The position numbers were made by a program, and so were the translations under genes. This document shows positions 1-12,640 of a stretch of DNA of 64,000 nt, piece by piece. The DNA comes from Crocodylus rhombifer (lineage: Eukaryota > Chordata > Crocodylia > Crocodylidae): NCBI GenBank assembly GCA_038503035.1, contig JAVSML010001152.1:687066-751065 (forward strand), written 5' to 3'. The notes beneath the pieces were generated by a model that worked only from the letters and a program-made list of their open reading frames with translations, did no database searches and was not told the origin of the DNA. Positions within the stretch are counted from its first letter, which is position 1. Every line of letters begins with the position of its first letter.

Positions 1-276
1 CTAACAGATATGCCCTGCACTGTTAATATAGGCCTTTCTTAGGGATTTGTTTTTCTCAGGTTTTTTGTTGAATTGATGCTAAATAAAGATGCTCTTTCCC
101 CTTATTTTTCTATATGAACACAAAAATTGCAGCTGGCTGCAAATTCTGCTGAGAGGTGGATATAATAATTTTCAATTGGACTGTGAGCCCAAAGGGAACC
201 TGATAGCAGGAGATTGACAGATGCAGCATGGATTATCTTCTGCTGTGAACTCAGCCCAATTTGTGGTTTGTTGCAG
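1..276 (+). other. PTPRG: 3' end of a PTPRG intron with splice acceptor
   Basis: The stretch ends in a T/G-rich tract followed by TTGCAG at 271-276, a normal vertebrate 3' splice site directly before the exon at 277. No other coding sequence or recognisable repeat is visible. Confidence 0.7.
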
Positions 277-350
277 GTGCTAAAGAGATTGATATTGCTG
301 CTACCCTGGAACACTTGAGGGACCAGAGACCAGGCATGGTCCAGACAAAG
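277..350 (+). CDS. PTPRG: PTPRG penultimate coding exon (end of D2 phosphatase-like domain)
   Basis: This 74-bp exon lies between an AG acceptor (275-276) and a GT donor (GTACTG from 351). The first two bases finish a split glycine codon; 24 full codons follow and it ends in phase 0. The peptide includes [19 protein letters not shown] and ends VQTK. This matches the last part of the membrane-distal, catalytically inactive D2 domain of receptor tyrosine phosphatases of the gamma/zeta type, where the [10 protein letters not shown] segment leads into the final helix. PTPRG is a single-pass plasma-membrane protein with a carbonic-anhydrase-like extracellular domain and tandem cytoplasmic PTP domains; only the extreme C-terminus is here, so the rest of the gene lies left of the window. 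The paralogue PTPRZ1 is the main alternative, but the next exon favours PTPRG. Basis: codons are seen directly; the family is recognised from memory. Confidence 0.88.
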
Positions 351-3300
351 GTACTGTCAATAAATCTACTGGGATTTTAAATACATTAAAGGTCTTTGAC
401 TGTAGTTGTTTTTGTGACAGAAGCGAGAGGGTATGACCTAATTTAACATGGGTCGCTAGCTGATTACTCTGTTTGGCCTTCTACCAACTGCAGTTTGTTC
501 ATGCTGAAGATTTATCTAGGCTACTTTGGTGTTTACTGCTCTTTCTTGTAACATCTCCAATATCTATCTTGATTAACATATATGAAGGACAGTCAAGATG
601 GCAATCTATAGTCCACAAAAGCCATATGCTTAAAAGAAATGTTCTCATTCTGATCCTCAGGGATGGATTATTTTCCTATAGTATTTGCAGTTAATGATGC
701 ATGCATTATTAAAACCAAAAGCCTCCAAGTAATTAAAGAACTTAACTGTTGCATTCAGGCTTTTTGCTGGGAAAAAAAAAGGCTATAGAAATTAGCTCAG
801 AAGGAAACCCAGTCAAGTATCTTTCTTTAAAAAGAAATGACAGTGTACAAACCCATTTCTGAAACTGTATATATTGCACATATGGTAAGTGAAACCACAC
901 ACCTTTGTCTGTCTTCCTTTGAGGTGTGGTATGTTAAGCCTTATAGCTGCTGGCAGATGTGGAGGGAGAAAAAAACAGTGCTTCTCCAGAAGAGGAAAAG
1001 CATTAGTTTGACCCAGCTCCCCAGCATCTGTATAGATTATGTGCTTCAGCAGGGCCTTTTGGCACTTCTATCTGATAGTTGTTTCAATTGGCTATTAGAT
1101 AAAAGCACCAAAAAGTCCCACTGAAGCACGCAATCTATACAACCGTTGAGCGAGCCAAGTCAAATGAATGCAGTGCCTCTTCTGGGCATACGCTGTGCTT
1201 GGCAGGGGGGTGCACCGAGCTGAAAGTAAAGCACTGGGCGGGGGTTGGGGGGTTGCATCTGTAAGCAGCATATTTGCCAATTTCTTGATGTGCAAAAAAG
1301 TTGTTATATAATTACTGAGGATAATATTTTTGATAATTTCTACAATGTATCATTTGTTGCCCATGTCAACACAGTCAAGAACTTCTAAAAACAAGTAATA
1401 TTTGTTTACATGCATCTCAGAGTTCAAGTTTATCTTCGTGCTCTGGCTATTGTAACACCAGTGAAGGATGGGAAGAGAGTTTCGGTTATGCTCGCTTGCC
1501 AGTTGTTAGGAGCTGCAGTGTAACGTTCAAGAATCTCATTCATGACAGGGAGACCACCTAAACCGGTGTCTGCTGGTTATGTAGTCAGACATCGGGGAAA
1601 GGGTGGGTGGTTGTCTCAGATTCCTAGAGCAGGTGATGTAGTGATGGTCAGCCTGCCCTGGTTAAACAGGTAGTGATGTGACCATCTGAAACGTCTGGTA
1701 AATGAAAGTGACTTCAGAGTAGACATGGCTTCATAACTTTTCTTAGGAAACCAATGAGTCCTCCCAATTCCTCCCTTCATTTTTAATTCCCAGTTATGTT
1801 GGAAAAACTGGTGGGAGGGAGAGGGGGAAGGTTGGTAGCGTTTCATTAAGCTGAGGTAGAATAATAATAAGACTCAAAGCTGGCCAATCTTTATCTGCAA
1901 GCAAGGTGTAAGATTTCACAAATTCTCCTTTGATAATGATTTTGAAATGAAACGAGAACTACAGCAATCAGTATAGCAAATATTTAGTGCTTGAGAAAAT
2001 GTAAACTCTTATGCTTTCTGTCCAAACGCCTGCCTGCCTTGCAGGGCATATTTGTTTAACCCTGGCTGTTGCCCTGTTTTAAGGTCACCTAGATTATAGC
2101 TCACTACACCCAGCAACATAAAACACAGTTCCTTAACTAAAGAGTAAGAAAATGGACTCTAGGTTTGATAACAAATTTAGCTATGTCATTGAAGTCCCCC
2201 TTCTAAACGTTTATTTGGAGAAGCTTCAGAAATAAAATAAATCTGATGCATTATTTGAAAATGGAAAAACTGACTCAGGATTTTGCTTCTTTCTTCCCAT
2301 TCCCTCCATCATCCACCACTATCTTTCCAAAAACATCCAAATCACTGATTCAAGCTATTGTATTGCAAATTACCAATATCTGCTTACATGCTAGCAGTGT
2401 TCAGTCCCTAGAGAATTTTTTTGGATGGATTTAAAGAAACCCATGTGCTTTCCCAACTGAATACAAATGAGGAATATTAGGTTCTTGGAGTAATTTAAAA
2501 CAATGGATTAAAAGTCAGGTTAGAAATGCCAATTACAGGAAGTCCCTAGGCAAAATAAGCACTGAGTTCCTTCAGCAATGTCTTGTGTTTCCAGCAGGCA
2601 GCGCTCCGTATTTTCAATAATCATGGGAACAATTTGTTAGCGACATTTTGTCCGCTAGGAGCAATCATTTTTTATTCAAAAGCACCAAATATAACAAATG
2701 ATAATGAAATTTTAACTACAGTCTGCATTTTTGATAGGCACAGTACAGGGGTTTTGGAGTGGGGATCGCAAAACAGAGTTCCTGCATGTGGGGTAATTTA
2801 AGAGGGAAAAAAAATGAGTGAATGTACTATCTGAGGTCAGAACAGGTCTTACTTCCCTTCTCTTTGCCCCTACTATGTGTCTTCCTGAAAGCTGTACTAT
2901 TGAGTCAGAGATCTGTGGCCCCTCATACACGATCCATAATCAGGATTGATTTTCTTTTCAGGTTTTATTGGGAATTGGAGCTAAATACTGAGTCGTCTTT
3001 TTCTAAACACAAGGATTTACTTTGCTTCTGTAGTAAAGATAGACACAAGTAGCACAATTCCTGTCCAGCTTGAAATGGATGTTCAAGTTCTTCTCTACTC
3101 CAGTCCCTAATGGACTGAGCCATAACACGTGTCTACCCAACTCACTGGGTCCCCTTAAATGGCTAAGACTAAAGTTTGTGTAATCTAGATTTAGTTGTAG
3201 GCAAAAGATGTGCGAGGTGGTAATCCGGTGTTTCTCTTTATAAAGATCAGTGATGACGTCAGGGGAAATGCTGTAATCTACCCCTCCATAATAACTTGTT

Positions 3301-4974
3301 TTGCACTTCAAGAGAAGACATAAATATAGCTTCATGCACCACATCTATACAGAGGTGTAACAGGGCAGCTCCATGCCGGGGGCAGTTCTAGCTGCTGTCT
3401 TGCTGATTGTGGCAGCATATTCAGCTGCTACTGTAATGGCAGCTATTCTCGTACAAACCGCTCTCACCCAAAATCAGTGCCTGGGGCGGCTGCCCCAGAC
3501 CCCCTCTCCTCCACCCTGAGTTATACTGCTGCACTTGTATGAGGCAGGCAAAAGTAGGTGGCTCCAACCTCTCTTATTAAGCATAGTCGTAGGCTAGAGG
3601 GGTAGGATGCAGAGGGGAGAGGTGGTAAAAAACCACCCCATACCAAAGAAACCCAGCCCCTCGTGTGTGTGTGTCTTTCTGTGCCACCCTTTTCAATGGA
3701 ATATGTTAGAGTCGACTGTGAATCTAGATTCTAAGGAATATGTTTTGTAAGATAATTTGTCTTCCAATTCAGATCTTCAGCTGTTATAACATGGAGTTGC
3801 TCCCTTGAACTCTCTTCCAGAGACCATATATGGCACAGTTAGGTTTTCACATTAGCTTGTTTCTGAGGTTCTCTTACAATAACATTTTTGCACGGAGTCA
3901 GTGGACCAATGCTCATGATAAAGTTTTGCCCTGTTCTTGTTGGTTGGAAGAGGAAGTTGTACCTGTTTTTGCTTTGTTTTTTAGTTTAGACAAGCGTTCA
4001 CTTTTATCGTATTGCACACAAAGAACCAATGAGCTTTTTAGGACATATTTGTAAATGGTTGAATTGTGTTCTTAAATGTATTTGCACCTCTGGAACCAGA
4101 ACTTCAGCTTGTAAGCCCTGAACTTATTTAACTGGTAAAATTATACAAAGAGCATTTTAGGTGGCTGTATAATTGAGACAGCAACCTCCCCTCTTCCAGC
4201 TTACTGCCTACATCTCGGAAGAGATATCTGATCATCTCTGAAATTTGGCTAGATTACTGTCAGCCCCATGCTTGCTCAGATCAGCCCATTCTGCTGTTAT
4301 GTTCTCTGTACTCTGGCAAACAAGGAGGAGCAGCTGTACGATTTGCGTTTGATCGCTAGTGCAAGAGCAACATGCTCCAGTCAAAAAGCTGTGAGCACAG
4401 TGCCCATATTGCCAGTCTCAGGACAGCCCCAACCTGCAGCTTCTGTTGGTAACCTAGCTGCTTTTACTTCCAGCTGAGGCTGACTGATTTGGTTCCAAGC
4501 CTACTTTTGTACTCATATTCTTGAGTTACTTTACTTCAGTAGCCTGATTTGGGTGACAGTAGTGGGACTGTCAGGAGGGTACTTGTTCTCCTTTCTGAGC
4601 TTCTCCTCAGTGGGTATCCTTCTCTTATGTATGCAGTGTGGCACATATCTGGCATGTACAGGTCTCATTATATTCATTCTGAAATGGCACAACCATCTGA
4701 ATGACCATTCATGCTTCCCTCTTGCCTTTCTGCCACTCTTGTGCATTTAGTCAGGCATTTCAGGTCATTGTGCCTGGTTCTCTTGAATGATCACTTTCAG
4801 TTCCAGGCTTTGCTTTAACCCCAATACACTTTGAAACATATTAGGTCAACATATGAATTGGAGAAAGTAAAATCAACAGTTTGACGGGAGCCTGAAATAG
4901 TAGTTGCATACCTGTGACTCCTTCTGGTCTTCCATTCTGCTTAAAGTGCCCCAGCAGCTATTTTTAACCCTGCA

Positions 4975-5051
4975 GGGTCTTATACACATGATGCTGTGGC
5001 AATGCTAGACTGTTCTAATTAGAATGCATCAGAACACGTGTATAGGCACCC
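4975..5051. mobile_element. Short Harbinger-like MITE remnant
   Basis: The 77-bp segment begins GGGTCTTATACACATG and its other end, read backwards, begins GGGTGCCTATACACGTG, so the ends are imperfect inverted repeats. The inside carries TTCTAATTAGAATGCATCAG, the same motif found in the larger element at 43256-44227, so this is an internally deleted relative. No target duplication is visible. The Harbinger-like label rests on the 3-bp duplications of related copies. Confidence 0.5.
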
Positions 5052-5255
5052 ATTAGTACTTGGAAGGCAAATTTCCAACAACAGCCAATACAGAAGCAGT
5101 TAGTTGGTTAATTTTTTACACTTAATAGCACTGAAAAGGTCCTTTCAAATACATGCATAGTTTGTAAATGACCAGGTAGTTATCTAATATTCTCTGATAT
5201 TTGGTCATTTATGCCAGATATGGGTGCAGAAAAAGTAGTTTCAATAGTCATAGTT

Positions 5256-5356
5256 CTCTCTCCCTCTCTATAGATAGATTGATAGATAGATATAGATGCA
5301 TAGCGCGCTCGCTCGCTCTCTCTATTTATATATAGACATGTTAGAAAGGATGTGTT

Positions 5357-5395
<39 letters not shown>

Positions 5396-5545
5396 ATGGG
5401 GGAGAGAGCTATATATAAAGAGAGATGTATATCAATCTCTCTCTCTCTCTTTTTCTCTCTCTCTCTCTCTCTATGTATGTGTGTGTATATATATATATAT
5501 ATAGATATATATAGATATAGATAGATATATATATAGATATAAATA
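5256..5545. repeat. Compound microsatellite (CT, GATA, CGCT, GT, TA)
   Basis: Several simple repeats abut: CT-rich, GATA units near 5272-5293, CGCT units near 5305-5320, an uninterrupted (GT)16 at 5361-5392, CT/GA runs at about 5434-5472 and a TA/GATA run to about 5540. It lies in the last PTPRG intron, about 0.5 kb before the last exon. The 86-residue open frame across it (RERERE and YIYIYI stretches) is a translation artefact. Confidence 0.95.
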
Positions 5546-6020
5546 TATGAGTGGTTGGTGAGACTTAATCTAGTTGATGTCACGATGTCAGTTGGAAATG
5601 CTGTTTTAAAGGAGCAACAGACACCTATTTTCCAGAGGCAGCCTGGCCTCATGTGTCAGTCACGCACAGATGACAAGTTTCATCTCTGCATTGGATAGAA
5701 ATAGCTACTTGTCAACTGCTCCTGGACCTTTTGGCCAAGCAATTGTAAATGTGGCCTTGCCTGTGAATAGCCAGCTATAAAAACAAGTACTTCTTGTTTT
5801 CCTATCAATGGTTCTGAGTAGCAGTGTCCTGTCAGATGTAGCATATTGCATCAGTAATCCCTGAACATTTATTTTCTTTTCCACTGGAATGGATAGTTTG
5901 TCCTGCATATTCATATTTCTTTAATAACATCTGAAGGATGTGTAACAGCAGAATAGGGCAGCAGGCTTCTTGGAAATGTTCTGTTTTATTATTCAGAGGG
6001 TGTATTTATTCTCTCCACAG

Positions 6021-6092
6021 GAGCAGTTTGAGTTTGCATTGACAGCGGTTGCAGAGGAAGTGAATGCAATACTCAAGGCACTTCCACAATGA
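6021..6092 (+). CDS. PTPRG: PTPRG last coding exon and stop codon
   Basis: Coding begins directly after CCACAG in phase 0, matching the end phase of the previous exon. It gives 23 codons, starting [13 protein letters not shown] and ending [12 protein letters not shown], then TGA at 6090-6092. I recognise the terminal [12 protein letters not shown] as the PTPRG C-terminus; the paralogue PTPRZ1 ends differently as I recall. The residues form the final helix of the D2 domain and the short tail. Frame, splice signals and stop are intact, so the gene appears functional here. Everything upstream, including both phosphatase domains, is outside the window. Confidence 0.9.
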   Translation, partial: EQFEFALTAVAEEVNAILKALPQ

Positions 6093-8679
6093 GCAATTCA
6101 GTCTCCTTGAGGTTCCCTGAAGATCCATCCCTCATTTCCTTATCTTCAGTCCATGTGAATGTTGTTGGAAACCATGACCTGACATTAACTGTGTATCTTC
6201 TATTGTAACCACATAGTAATAGGGTCCTTACAAATTTCTTTAGCCAGTAAAGTTTCAACAGTTAAAATGTGTATTCTGTATTTTGGTTTTCTTAAACTAA
6301 AAAAAAAAGATACATTGAAGCCTCGGATTAAGTGACAGCATTCTATCAAAATTGTTTCACATCCTCGGAGCTCTGAATTTCACACTTTGAAAGCACACGT
6401 TCATGTTCTTACTAGCAAATATACAGTATTGTGGGTAATTAGTGCAGTCAATATAGTCTCAGAAAACAGTATTCTGTTATTTTTTGTAACTTCTCAAAGA
6501 CTGAATCAGAAGAGCAGGGGACCTGAAAAGGATTGTGATTATTCACACGCAGTGTCAAACAAGAGCATGAAACAATGCTGAGGGTGTTAGTAAGCACAAG
6601 TCCAGCCTCCTGTATAAAGAGCTGGCACCTCTTCAGGCTGGGCTTTGGCAAGCAGATGTTTTCTTAACTGTTGTTTACTTTTCAGTTTTGCAATGACTGG
6701 AAGAAAATCTTAGCACTAAGTAAATAGGCCTGCACAGTTAGTGCATCCGAGGAGAACAAGTTGGTCACATTAATGGGAACCCAAGTTATAAAGAGCAAAG
6801 CAATTCTTATTGTGCGCCACTGACCTAACCAAAAATGAGAGGAAAAGGCCTAAGCTCAAGAACTGAGTTATAGGCCCCTGTTAGCAGCCCGGTGAACGCT
6901 CCGAATTTTTAGGGAAACAGTTGATTTTACAGGATTACTGGGGAGGAAATTTAAGCTCTTTTCTTTGTATTTTTGCATTATTTTTTCCTTCTAAACCAGT
7001 GCTATGCCAGTCTGTGTAGGCCGGAAGAGAGATTTCTGTAAATGCCTCCAAGGCATTCATGGCTGAAGCAACAGTTTTCAATCTACTCTGTATGATTCAC
7101 ATTGAGTTTGTCTCTATCCAGACATTGGTTCCATTTTTTTGCAATATGTCTGTAAATGGTTTTGTATGTAATGTCTGCTTAAGCGCATCCATATTTTTGG
7201 TTGATTCATTCTTTTAACGGGAATGAAAACTGCTTGCTTTATTTGAATGAACGAATTGTGGGTACAATTTTCAAATGGGCTCCTATTTCCAAGAGTATCT
7301 TTGAATGAGGTTTAGGTTTTTAACAGTCGAATTCCCTTTTGAAAATAGTGCTGAGGTGCTTTTGAAAATTTTACCCCTACATCTGTAGTTTAAGTTTATA
7401 CTTTTTCTAAAATTACCTGAAAATGTTGTATGCTTGTAGTTTGTGCCAGGTTAAAAGTTTGATTTCATAATTGCAAAACATATCAGTGGTTTTAATTTTA
7501 GGGTCTTTTATAGATTTCTATTCAAGGCGGAGTTAAAAATAACATTGCAGAGTTTTGCTAGAACAGGTAAAGTCACCTATTGGAATCAATTACCGTGTCT
7601 CACTTTTGTGTTGTAGGCATTGATATTTGGTGATTTCTTCTTAGCAATTAAAGAGCTATTTCAAAAAGCACCAGACGTGTTACTTCTTACATATATTTTT
7701 GTATGCTCTTCTTGGTACATGTTCTTGCTTAATTTGTATACCCCATTACCACGGCAGTGCAAAGCAGTTACTGCAGATGCCATCATCCTCTTAAGTACAC
7801 ATACTGTACATTAAGCCACATGTTTATTTTATAGCATAAACATTTTAGAGCTTTCCTAGCAATAACTAAAAAAACTAATGGGGTATGAATGAGAAAATTG
7901 CCTTTTTCATTTGATAATTTAGGTTTAACAGGATTCTTTTATTACTTTAGCTAACACAGAATTGCAGATCAGGGGAGATGAAATCTGTTTGAACAATATC
8001 TGCAAGTGTTTGAATTAGATTTACTGTGGAAACAGCATGTGGCAGCTTTCTAAAAACACATGTAGCTACAGCCAAACAAACCTTCCAGTGATTCAAACTT
8101 AGTGCATCATGTATGTCACCTTCCCATTGCCAAATAGAATGGCCTCATACTGCAGGGACTCTGTTGTTACTGGCTGCAGGTACCTTTGGAGTTCAGGTCC
8201 TTGTACTGCAATTTATTGATATCCTCAAAAGTACTTACTGTCCCATTGACCCCCAACAAATAAGGTCAGCGGTTCTCAGTTCATCCAGCTTTTGTAAAGC
8301 ACCATGTGAGCCCTTTCCAAAATGTTATGACTTTTGTTTAACATTCAAAAATACACATTTTTAAGCCAATTCCTTCATAAATATTTAATCATTATATGTT
8401 TCAGGATAATAACATATGATTGACATCTATTGATTCAGAAGTACCTAAATATTGAGCTAAAATACTGGCCCTCATGTTCAAGAGTTTATTGAGCTCATAC
8501 TTATAGAAAATCCCTATAAAACTGAGCACAGAATTGTACTATTTCTGTAGGCTTGTAGATCAGAATATAGTCATTTGTTAATTGGATAGTATAGGATGGC
8601 TTAAACTACAGAAAGAGGCATTGTTTAGATTGAAAGTACCCAAGAGAGTTGAATTTTAAACCCTATTGGTTTAATCTTT

Positions 8680-8685
8680 AATAAA
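8680..8685 (+). promoter_or_regulatory. PTPRG: Possible proximal poly(A) signal
   Basis: AATAAA about 2.6 kb into the proposed 3' UTR, followed by ATTGTAGG and T-rich sequence. It would give a shorter transcript if used. Confidence 0.3.
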
Positions 8686-10583
8686 TATTGTAGGATTTTT
8701 CCATAAAGTCAGGAAGTCACTATGACCTTGAAAGCAGGATTCACTTTCTAGCAGTCTAAAGACCATTGCATAACATTAAAAGGTCATCAGATTTGCTGTT
8801 TTTCCCCATTCAGAGCCATCCAAAGGAATTCAGTTTGTGTAGGAAGTGTTGACAACTAATTCTCATAAACATTTGGCAAAAAGAATTCTATTTCCTATAG
8901 TCATAATAGAGACTGGACGTACCAGCAAAAAGTGTGTTTCCTTCCCATTGAGTTAAATTGCAATGTCATGTCTTTCCACTCCAAAGGAGATTCCAAACTA
9001 CCTGATACAATCTGGAATCTCAGAATTGGCAAAGCGTCACTTATTTTTCAGGCTGAGTTCTTCCTTATGCCTTTGGTAACAGTTCACTTAATCCAAATAA
9101 CTTTGCAATCGTTTTCCTGCATGCATATACCTCAACTGCACCTCCTGCCCAGACTTGGTTGCTGCACATCTAATAGCCTAGGTCTTTGGTGTGTGTATTT
9201 TGAGTCCATTTAAGAAAGGTCTCACCTTGAGTTTGTTCCAACAAAACATCTGCCATAGGGGAAAATAGAATACTGTAAACTTCTGGTCTCAATATTTTGC
9301 AAAGCAACCAGATCATCACAAAGAACAATTGTCCGATATTGAAATTTGACCTCTAGGAGTTTACGAGTAAGCAGTGAATATTTAATAATGACACTGGCCA
9401 TTGCCTTAATAAAAAAAAAAATCCAATTTACAGATGCTATTTGTTCATTTGAAACTTTAATTGCCAAGAATCTAATAGGAAAAATGAAGAAAAATTGAAA
9501 TTAAGCCAAGGACTAAGAGAAGCGCGCTCATCACTGCTGAGATCTAGTGGCTGAGAGCATTGAGGCATGCTAAACACCCCTACATTTTCCAGGTATGCCA
9601 CAGAAAGAGAGAGGCCATTAGGCTGGAAACATCTTCATAAAGGCTATAGGTGCTAGACAAGCTGCAGTGGAGTAGCAACGCTGAAGTAACAATGCTATGA
9701 CTTGCCATCCTCCCTCCACACAGCAAATTCTGAGAGCAAAAGTTTCATTCCCACTAGTCGCCTAAACATAGTTGCCTAAATCCCACTGCTTAAAGTGAAA
9801 CCCTTGCTCTACTGAAGTCAAGAGGAGTTTTGCCTTTGATTTAATAGGAATTAACATTTCCCATGAGCTTTATCTAACAGTTTTGAATTGGATTGTGGCC
9901 AGACTGAATTTTAGCAAAGTATCCAGTTCACAAATCTAGTTCAGGAGCAAAACAAGGCACGCTTTACCTGCAGTTGTTATGAAAAGGCTAAAAAAAAAAA
10001 TAAAAATCCACATCACAGTAGCCCTAACTCTAACTCTCTCAAATACACGCATACAAAATCCTAGCACATCCCCCAGGGAAATGACAGCAAAATTACCTAT
10101 AATTTGTGAGTTTGTGGTTTATTAATCAAGTAGAACATTAATAAAACCCAATCCATTTATAATTAGTTGAATAGGCATTCATTTAAGAAAACTGTTTATT
10201 GGAATAGAAAACAAGGATTTGATTAGCTTTGTTACAGAACAATAGCTCTCTTAATTTTCATCCTGCATATTTGTTTAGGATACAGTCTTAGGAAGCAGTT
10301 GTGATAATTCACTTTTTAAAATTGTACAGTTTCTATGATTTTTTGCTTTTTAACTGGGAGTACTCTTTGTATATTTGATTATTATATTTTTCTGTTAAAG
10401 TAACATTGGGCATGTGAAAAGTTTTTCCCCACTATTGTGTAAAGAAAGAAATAATGTTGGTTTGTTGTAAAAAATAAATAAATAAAAATAAAAAATATAT
10501 ATATAACAAAAAAATACAAAGCCTTGGCATACTGAATCTAGTCAGAGCATGATGCTTTTTCCACTACTCTTCATTTTCATTCA

Positions 10584-10595
10584 AATAAAAATAAA
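10584..10595 (+). promoter_or_regulatory. PTPRG: Possible poly(A) signal (two overlapping hexamers)
   Basis: AATAAA at 10584-10589 and again at 10590-10595. Similar hexamers occur in the A/T-rich tract near 10473-10490. They could serve as an alternative end about 200 bp before the main candidate. Confidence 0.35.
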
Positions 10596-10782
10596 GATAC
10601 ACCAGCAAGCTCTCATTTGAAGATGTTCTGATGCATGCTGTTTGTACTATATTTGATGGCATAATGATGTTTTGTTTCTTTCTTGTTCATTCAGTTCTGT
10701 TAGATTCTTTATATGTATATAATTAAAACAAAAAAGATTATACAAAGTATTTTGTTCTACCTCTGTAAAAATCACATTTGTG

Positions 10783-10788
10783 AATAAA
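10783..10788 (+). promoter_or_regulatory. PTPRG: Main candidate PTPRG poly(A) signal
   Basis: AATAAA followed about 15 bp later by GTCTGTGG and, further on, GTCTGGTGCTTTTTTGG, a suitable GT/T-rich downstream element. Cleavage would fall near 10800-10810. Beyond this point the sequence changes to repeat-bearing intergenic DNA. Confidence 0.55.
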
Positions 10789-10805
10789 GTCACATCGTCT
10801 GTGGA

Positions 10806-11855
10806 GTATTATGAATATTGCAATATAGTCTGGTGCTTTTTTGGTACCTCTGGGTGAGCCATGGTTGCGTTGCATTCAGTACATCCCGACTACTCATATT
10901 TTACTACCTCAAAATTGCTGTGGCATTTACCTAACAGCCACACTGAATCTACCAAAATGAAGCAGCCACCTTCAACATGAGTATGTGTGGCCTTCATACA
11001 CTAGTAACTAAATTTAATTACTAATTACATTAAATAACTAAATGTCTGAAGGAGAGATGCTGAAAGAATCAAGGAAGCAGAGCTGGCAAGAAGATGACAT
11101 TGTGGCATGGAATTGTAATTTTCTGCTCCCCCTTCTCAAAGGCACTGAGTTTAAAAAAAAGACTGGGTTTAGTAAAGACCATTGTTATATTTTTACACTA
11201 GGGTGACTGGGGGTGCACAAGTGTGTGTGTGTTGCGGGGGGGGTAGCCTAGATCCTGTCTCAGGAAAGAGATCCTATTTGGCAGAATCCCAGGGTTATTT
11301 GGGGCAGAAGCATGGTGATGGCTGGGAGGAAAGGGGTTGGAGGGGGTCATCCGGTGTTGGAAGGTGTTTTCTTACCCCCTGCTTCGGGGCTGCCACTGCT
11401 GGTCTCACAACCCACAGCCTTAGTTTGCACAGTCCATGTATTGTACGAGTGGAGCAGAATCTACCCCAGTGGATTGTCATCAAGTGTAAATGAGAAGGAC
11501 TCTGGCCTGCAGTGCATGGGGCAACCTGAAAACCAACAGGTCACCAATTCTTTGTATAGCCACTCCACTCTCCTAGGTAAGCTGGATATGTGATAAAGGA
11601 AACTATGACATACCTGGGCAGTATTGAATCTGTTCTGAGGATGCAGCGTGGGGAAGAACTTAGTCATGTAGGGGGAGATTGGGAGGGTGGGGGGCGCAGG
11701 CAGGATGCATGTATGTACGGCTAGGTAAAGGCATTCAAAAAGCCTGAGGTGAACTCGATCCAAGTTACGTGTTTTTCTGTAAGTGGCGTAGTTTAGATGG
11801 AGAGTGAACAAAATGCAGACTCACCTTTGGTTGTAGGGGTGGAGGGAACCTTAAG
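10806..11855. other. Intergenic, nothing identified
   Basis: Unique-looking sequence with a short TG run near 11219-11232 and G-rich patches. Open frames of 60-116 residues overlap on both strands and have no recognisable features. Confidence 0.6.
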
Positions 11856-11859
11856 CCAG

Positions 11860-12010
11860 GTTCTGCCATTTTTAAACCAATCTGTGCGCTGAATTTCTGT
11901 TCTGTTATGGGTATAGACTGGTTTTGCGTGCTGAACTTCTGTTATGGGTTTTTGATCAGTAGAAGTGTAATGTCTGTTTCTGTGCATACGTGCACGTGAT
12001 TCAGGCTGTT
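11860..12010. repeat. Unnamed repeat family P, copy 1
   Basis: It contains GAATTTCTGTTCTGTTATGG, then an AGACTGGTTTTGCG stretch, then GAACTTCTGTTATGG. The same order of motifs (GAACTTCTGTTCTGTTACC, then AAACTGGTTTCTG) occurs at about 35500-35600. Both copies touch a GC-rich block, here at about 12130-12370. The family is not recognised; a DNA transposon remnant is likely. Confidence 0.5.
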
Positions 12011-12229
12011 GTGATGCAAAATAGAACGTGGCTAGAGACTTAAGGTGCAGACAGAAGTGGAGCTCCTGACTGTAACTCATAGCGCTTTGCAGGAAGAGCT
12101 TTTAGTTGCAGCAATCCCCTGGACACAACAGATGTTCACTGTTGGATCCTGGAGGCTGGGGGATTCAGCTGCAGTTTGGAGCCACTCCCCCCTAGCCCCA
12201 CCCTTCTCCCCTCCCTGCCCCCACCCTCC

Positions 12230-12640
12230 AATCCATCTGCCCCATCCTCCAGCACCAGCTGGAAAACCCCAGACCAAACTCCCTCAGCTCCCTTCCCCAC
12301 ACACCTCCCCCTTTCTGAAGGCAGCACCGGGAGCAGGGCTAAGCTGCTTCAGCGGAGCCCTGCTCCTGGCTTGCACTAAAAGATGTCAGTGAAGGTGCTC
12401 TGTTTTGGACCATCTTCATCTGAACCCTCGTGCAATGAGAGTTCAGATTGTCATGGGATTGGGCCCTTTCAAAGTGCTCTGCAGCTGTGCACTTGTGTTT
12501 GGCCATGGATGTAGAGTGCTTTCAGGGGCCAGATTGGGTGAAAATTGTCACTTCTGTCTGTGCCTTTAGATTTGACATTTGCTCTGTTAGCAGAGCAACA
12601 GAAGTCTGCCTCGGCGCATCCAATAGAAAATTCTCCATCT
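12230..12640 (+). repeat. Unnamed repeat family Q, copy 1 (+)
   Basis: A C-rich segment is followed by a moderately conserved segment. The same order appears on the minus strand at about 23500-23930. Shared stretches include GAAGGTGCT, a TGAACC(C/G)TC core, and TAGAG(T/C)GCTTTCA followed by GGGG. Conceptual translations of the two copies can even be aligned (WALSKCS versus WALLNCS; ECFQGPD versus ERFQGAD), but neither is a plausible protein. It is a dispersed repeat of unknown class. Confidence 0.65.

Larger units (their letters stand above)
351..6020 (+). other. PTPRG: Last PTPRG intron (about 5.7 kb)
   Basis: The intron starts with GTACTG and ends with a pyrimidine-rich tract and CCACAG at 6015-6020. 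It is mostly unique AT-rich sequence. A GC-richer block at about 3340-3540 may be an old interspersed repeat I cannot name. A short inverted-repeat element lies at 4975-5051 and a compound microsatellite at about 5256-5545. Open frames inside (for example 3003-3344 on the minus strand) have no recognisable protein features. Confidence 0.8.
6093..10805 (+). other. PTPRG: PTPRG 3' untranslated region (proposed extent)
   Basis: After the stop codon comes about 4.7 kb of AT-rich sequence with many T-runs, ATTTA motifs and no convincing open frame. Human PTPRG also has a 3' UTR of several kilobases, so the length is plausible. A Pumilio-type TGTATATA occurs at about 10713-10720, shortly before the proposed end. 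The right boundary is set by the strongest poly(A) signal with a downstream GT-rich stretch; shorter isoforms ending at earlier AATAAA sites are possible. No interspersed repeat is obvious within it. Confidence 0.6.

Noticed and set aside
5392..5652. 86-residue frame with YIYIYI and REREREKK repeats
   Set aside because: Translation of a TA/GA/GT microsatellite.
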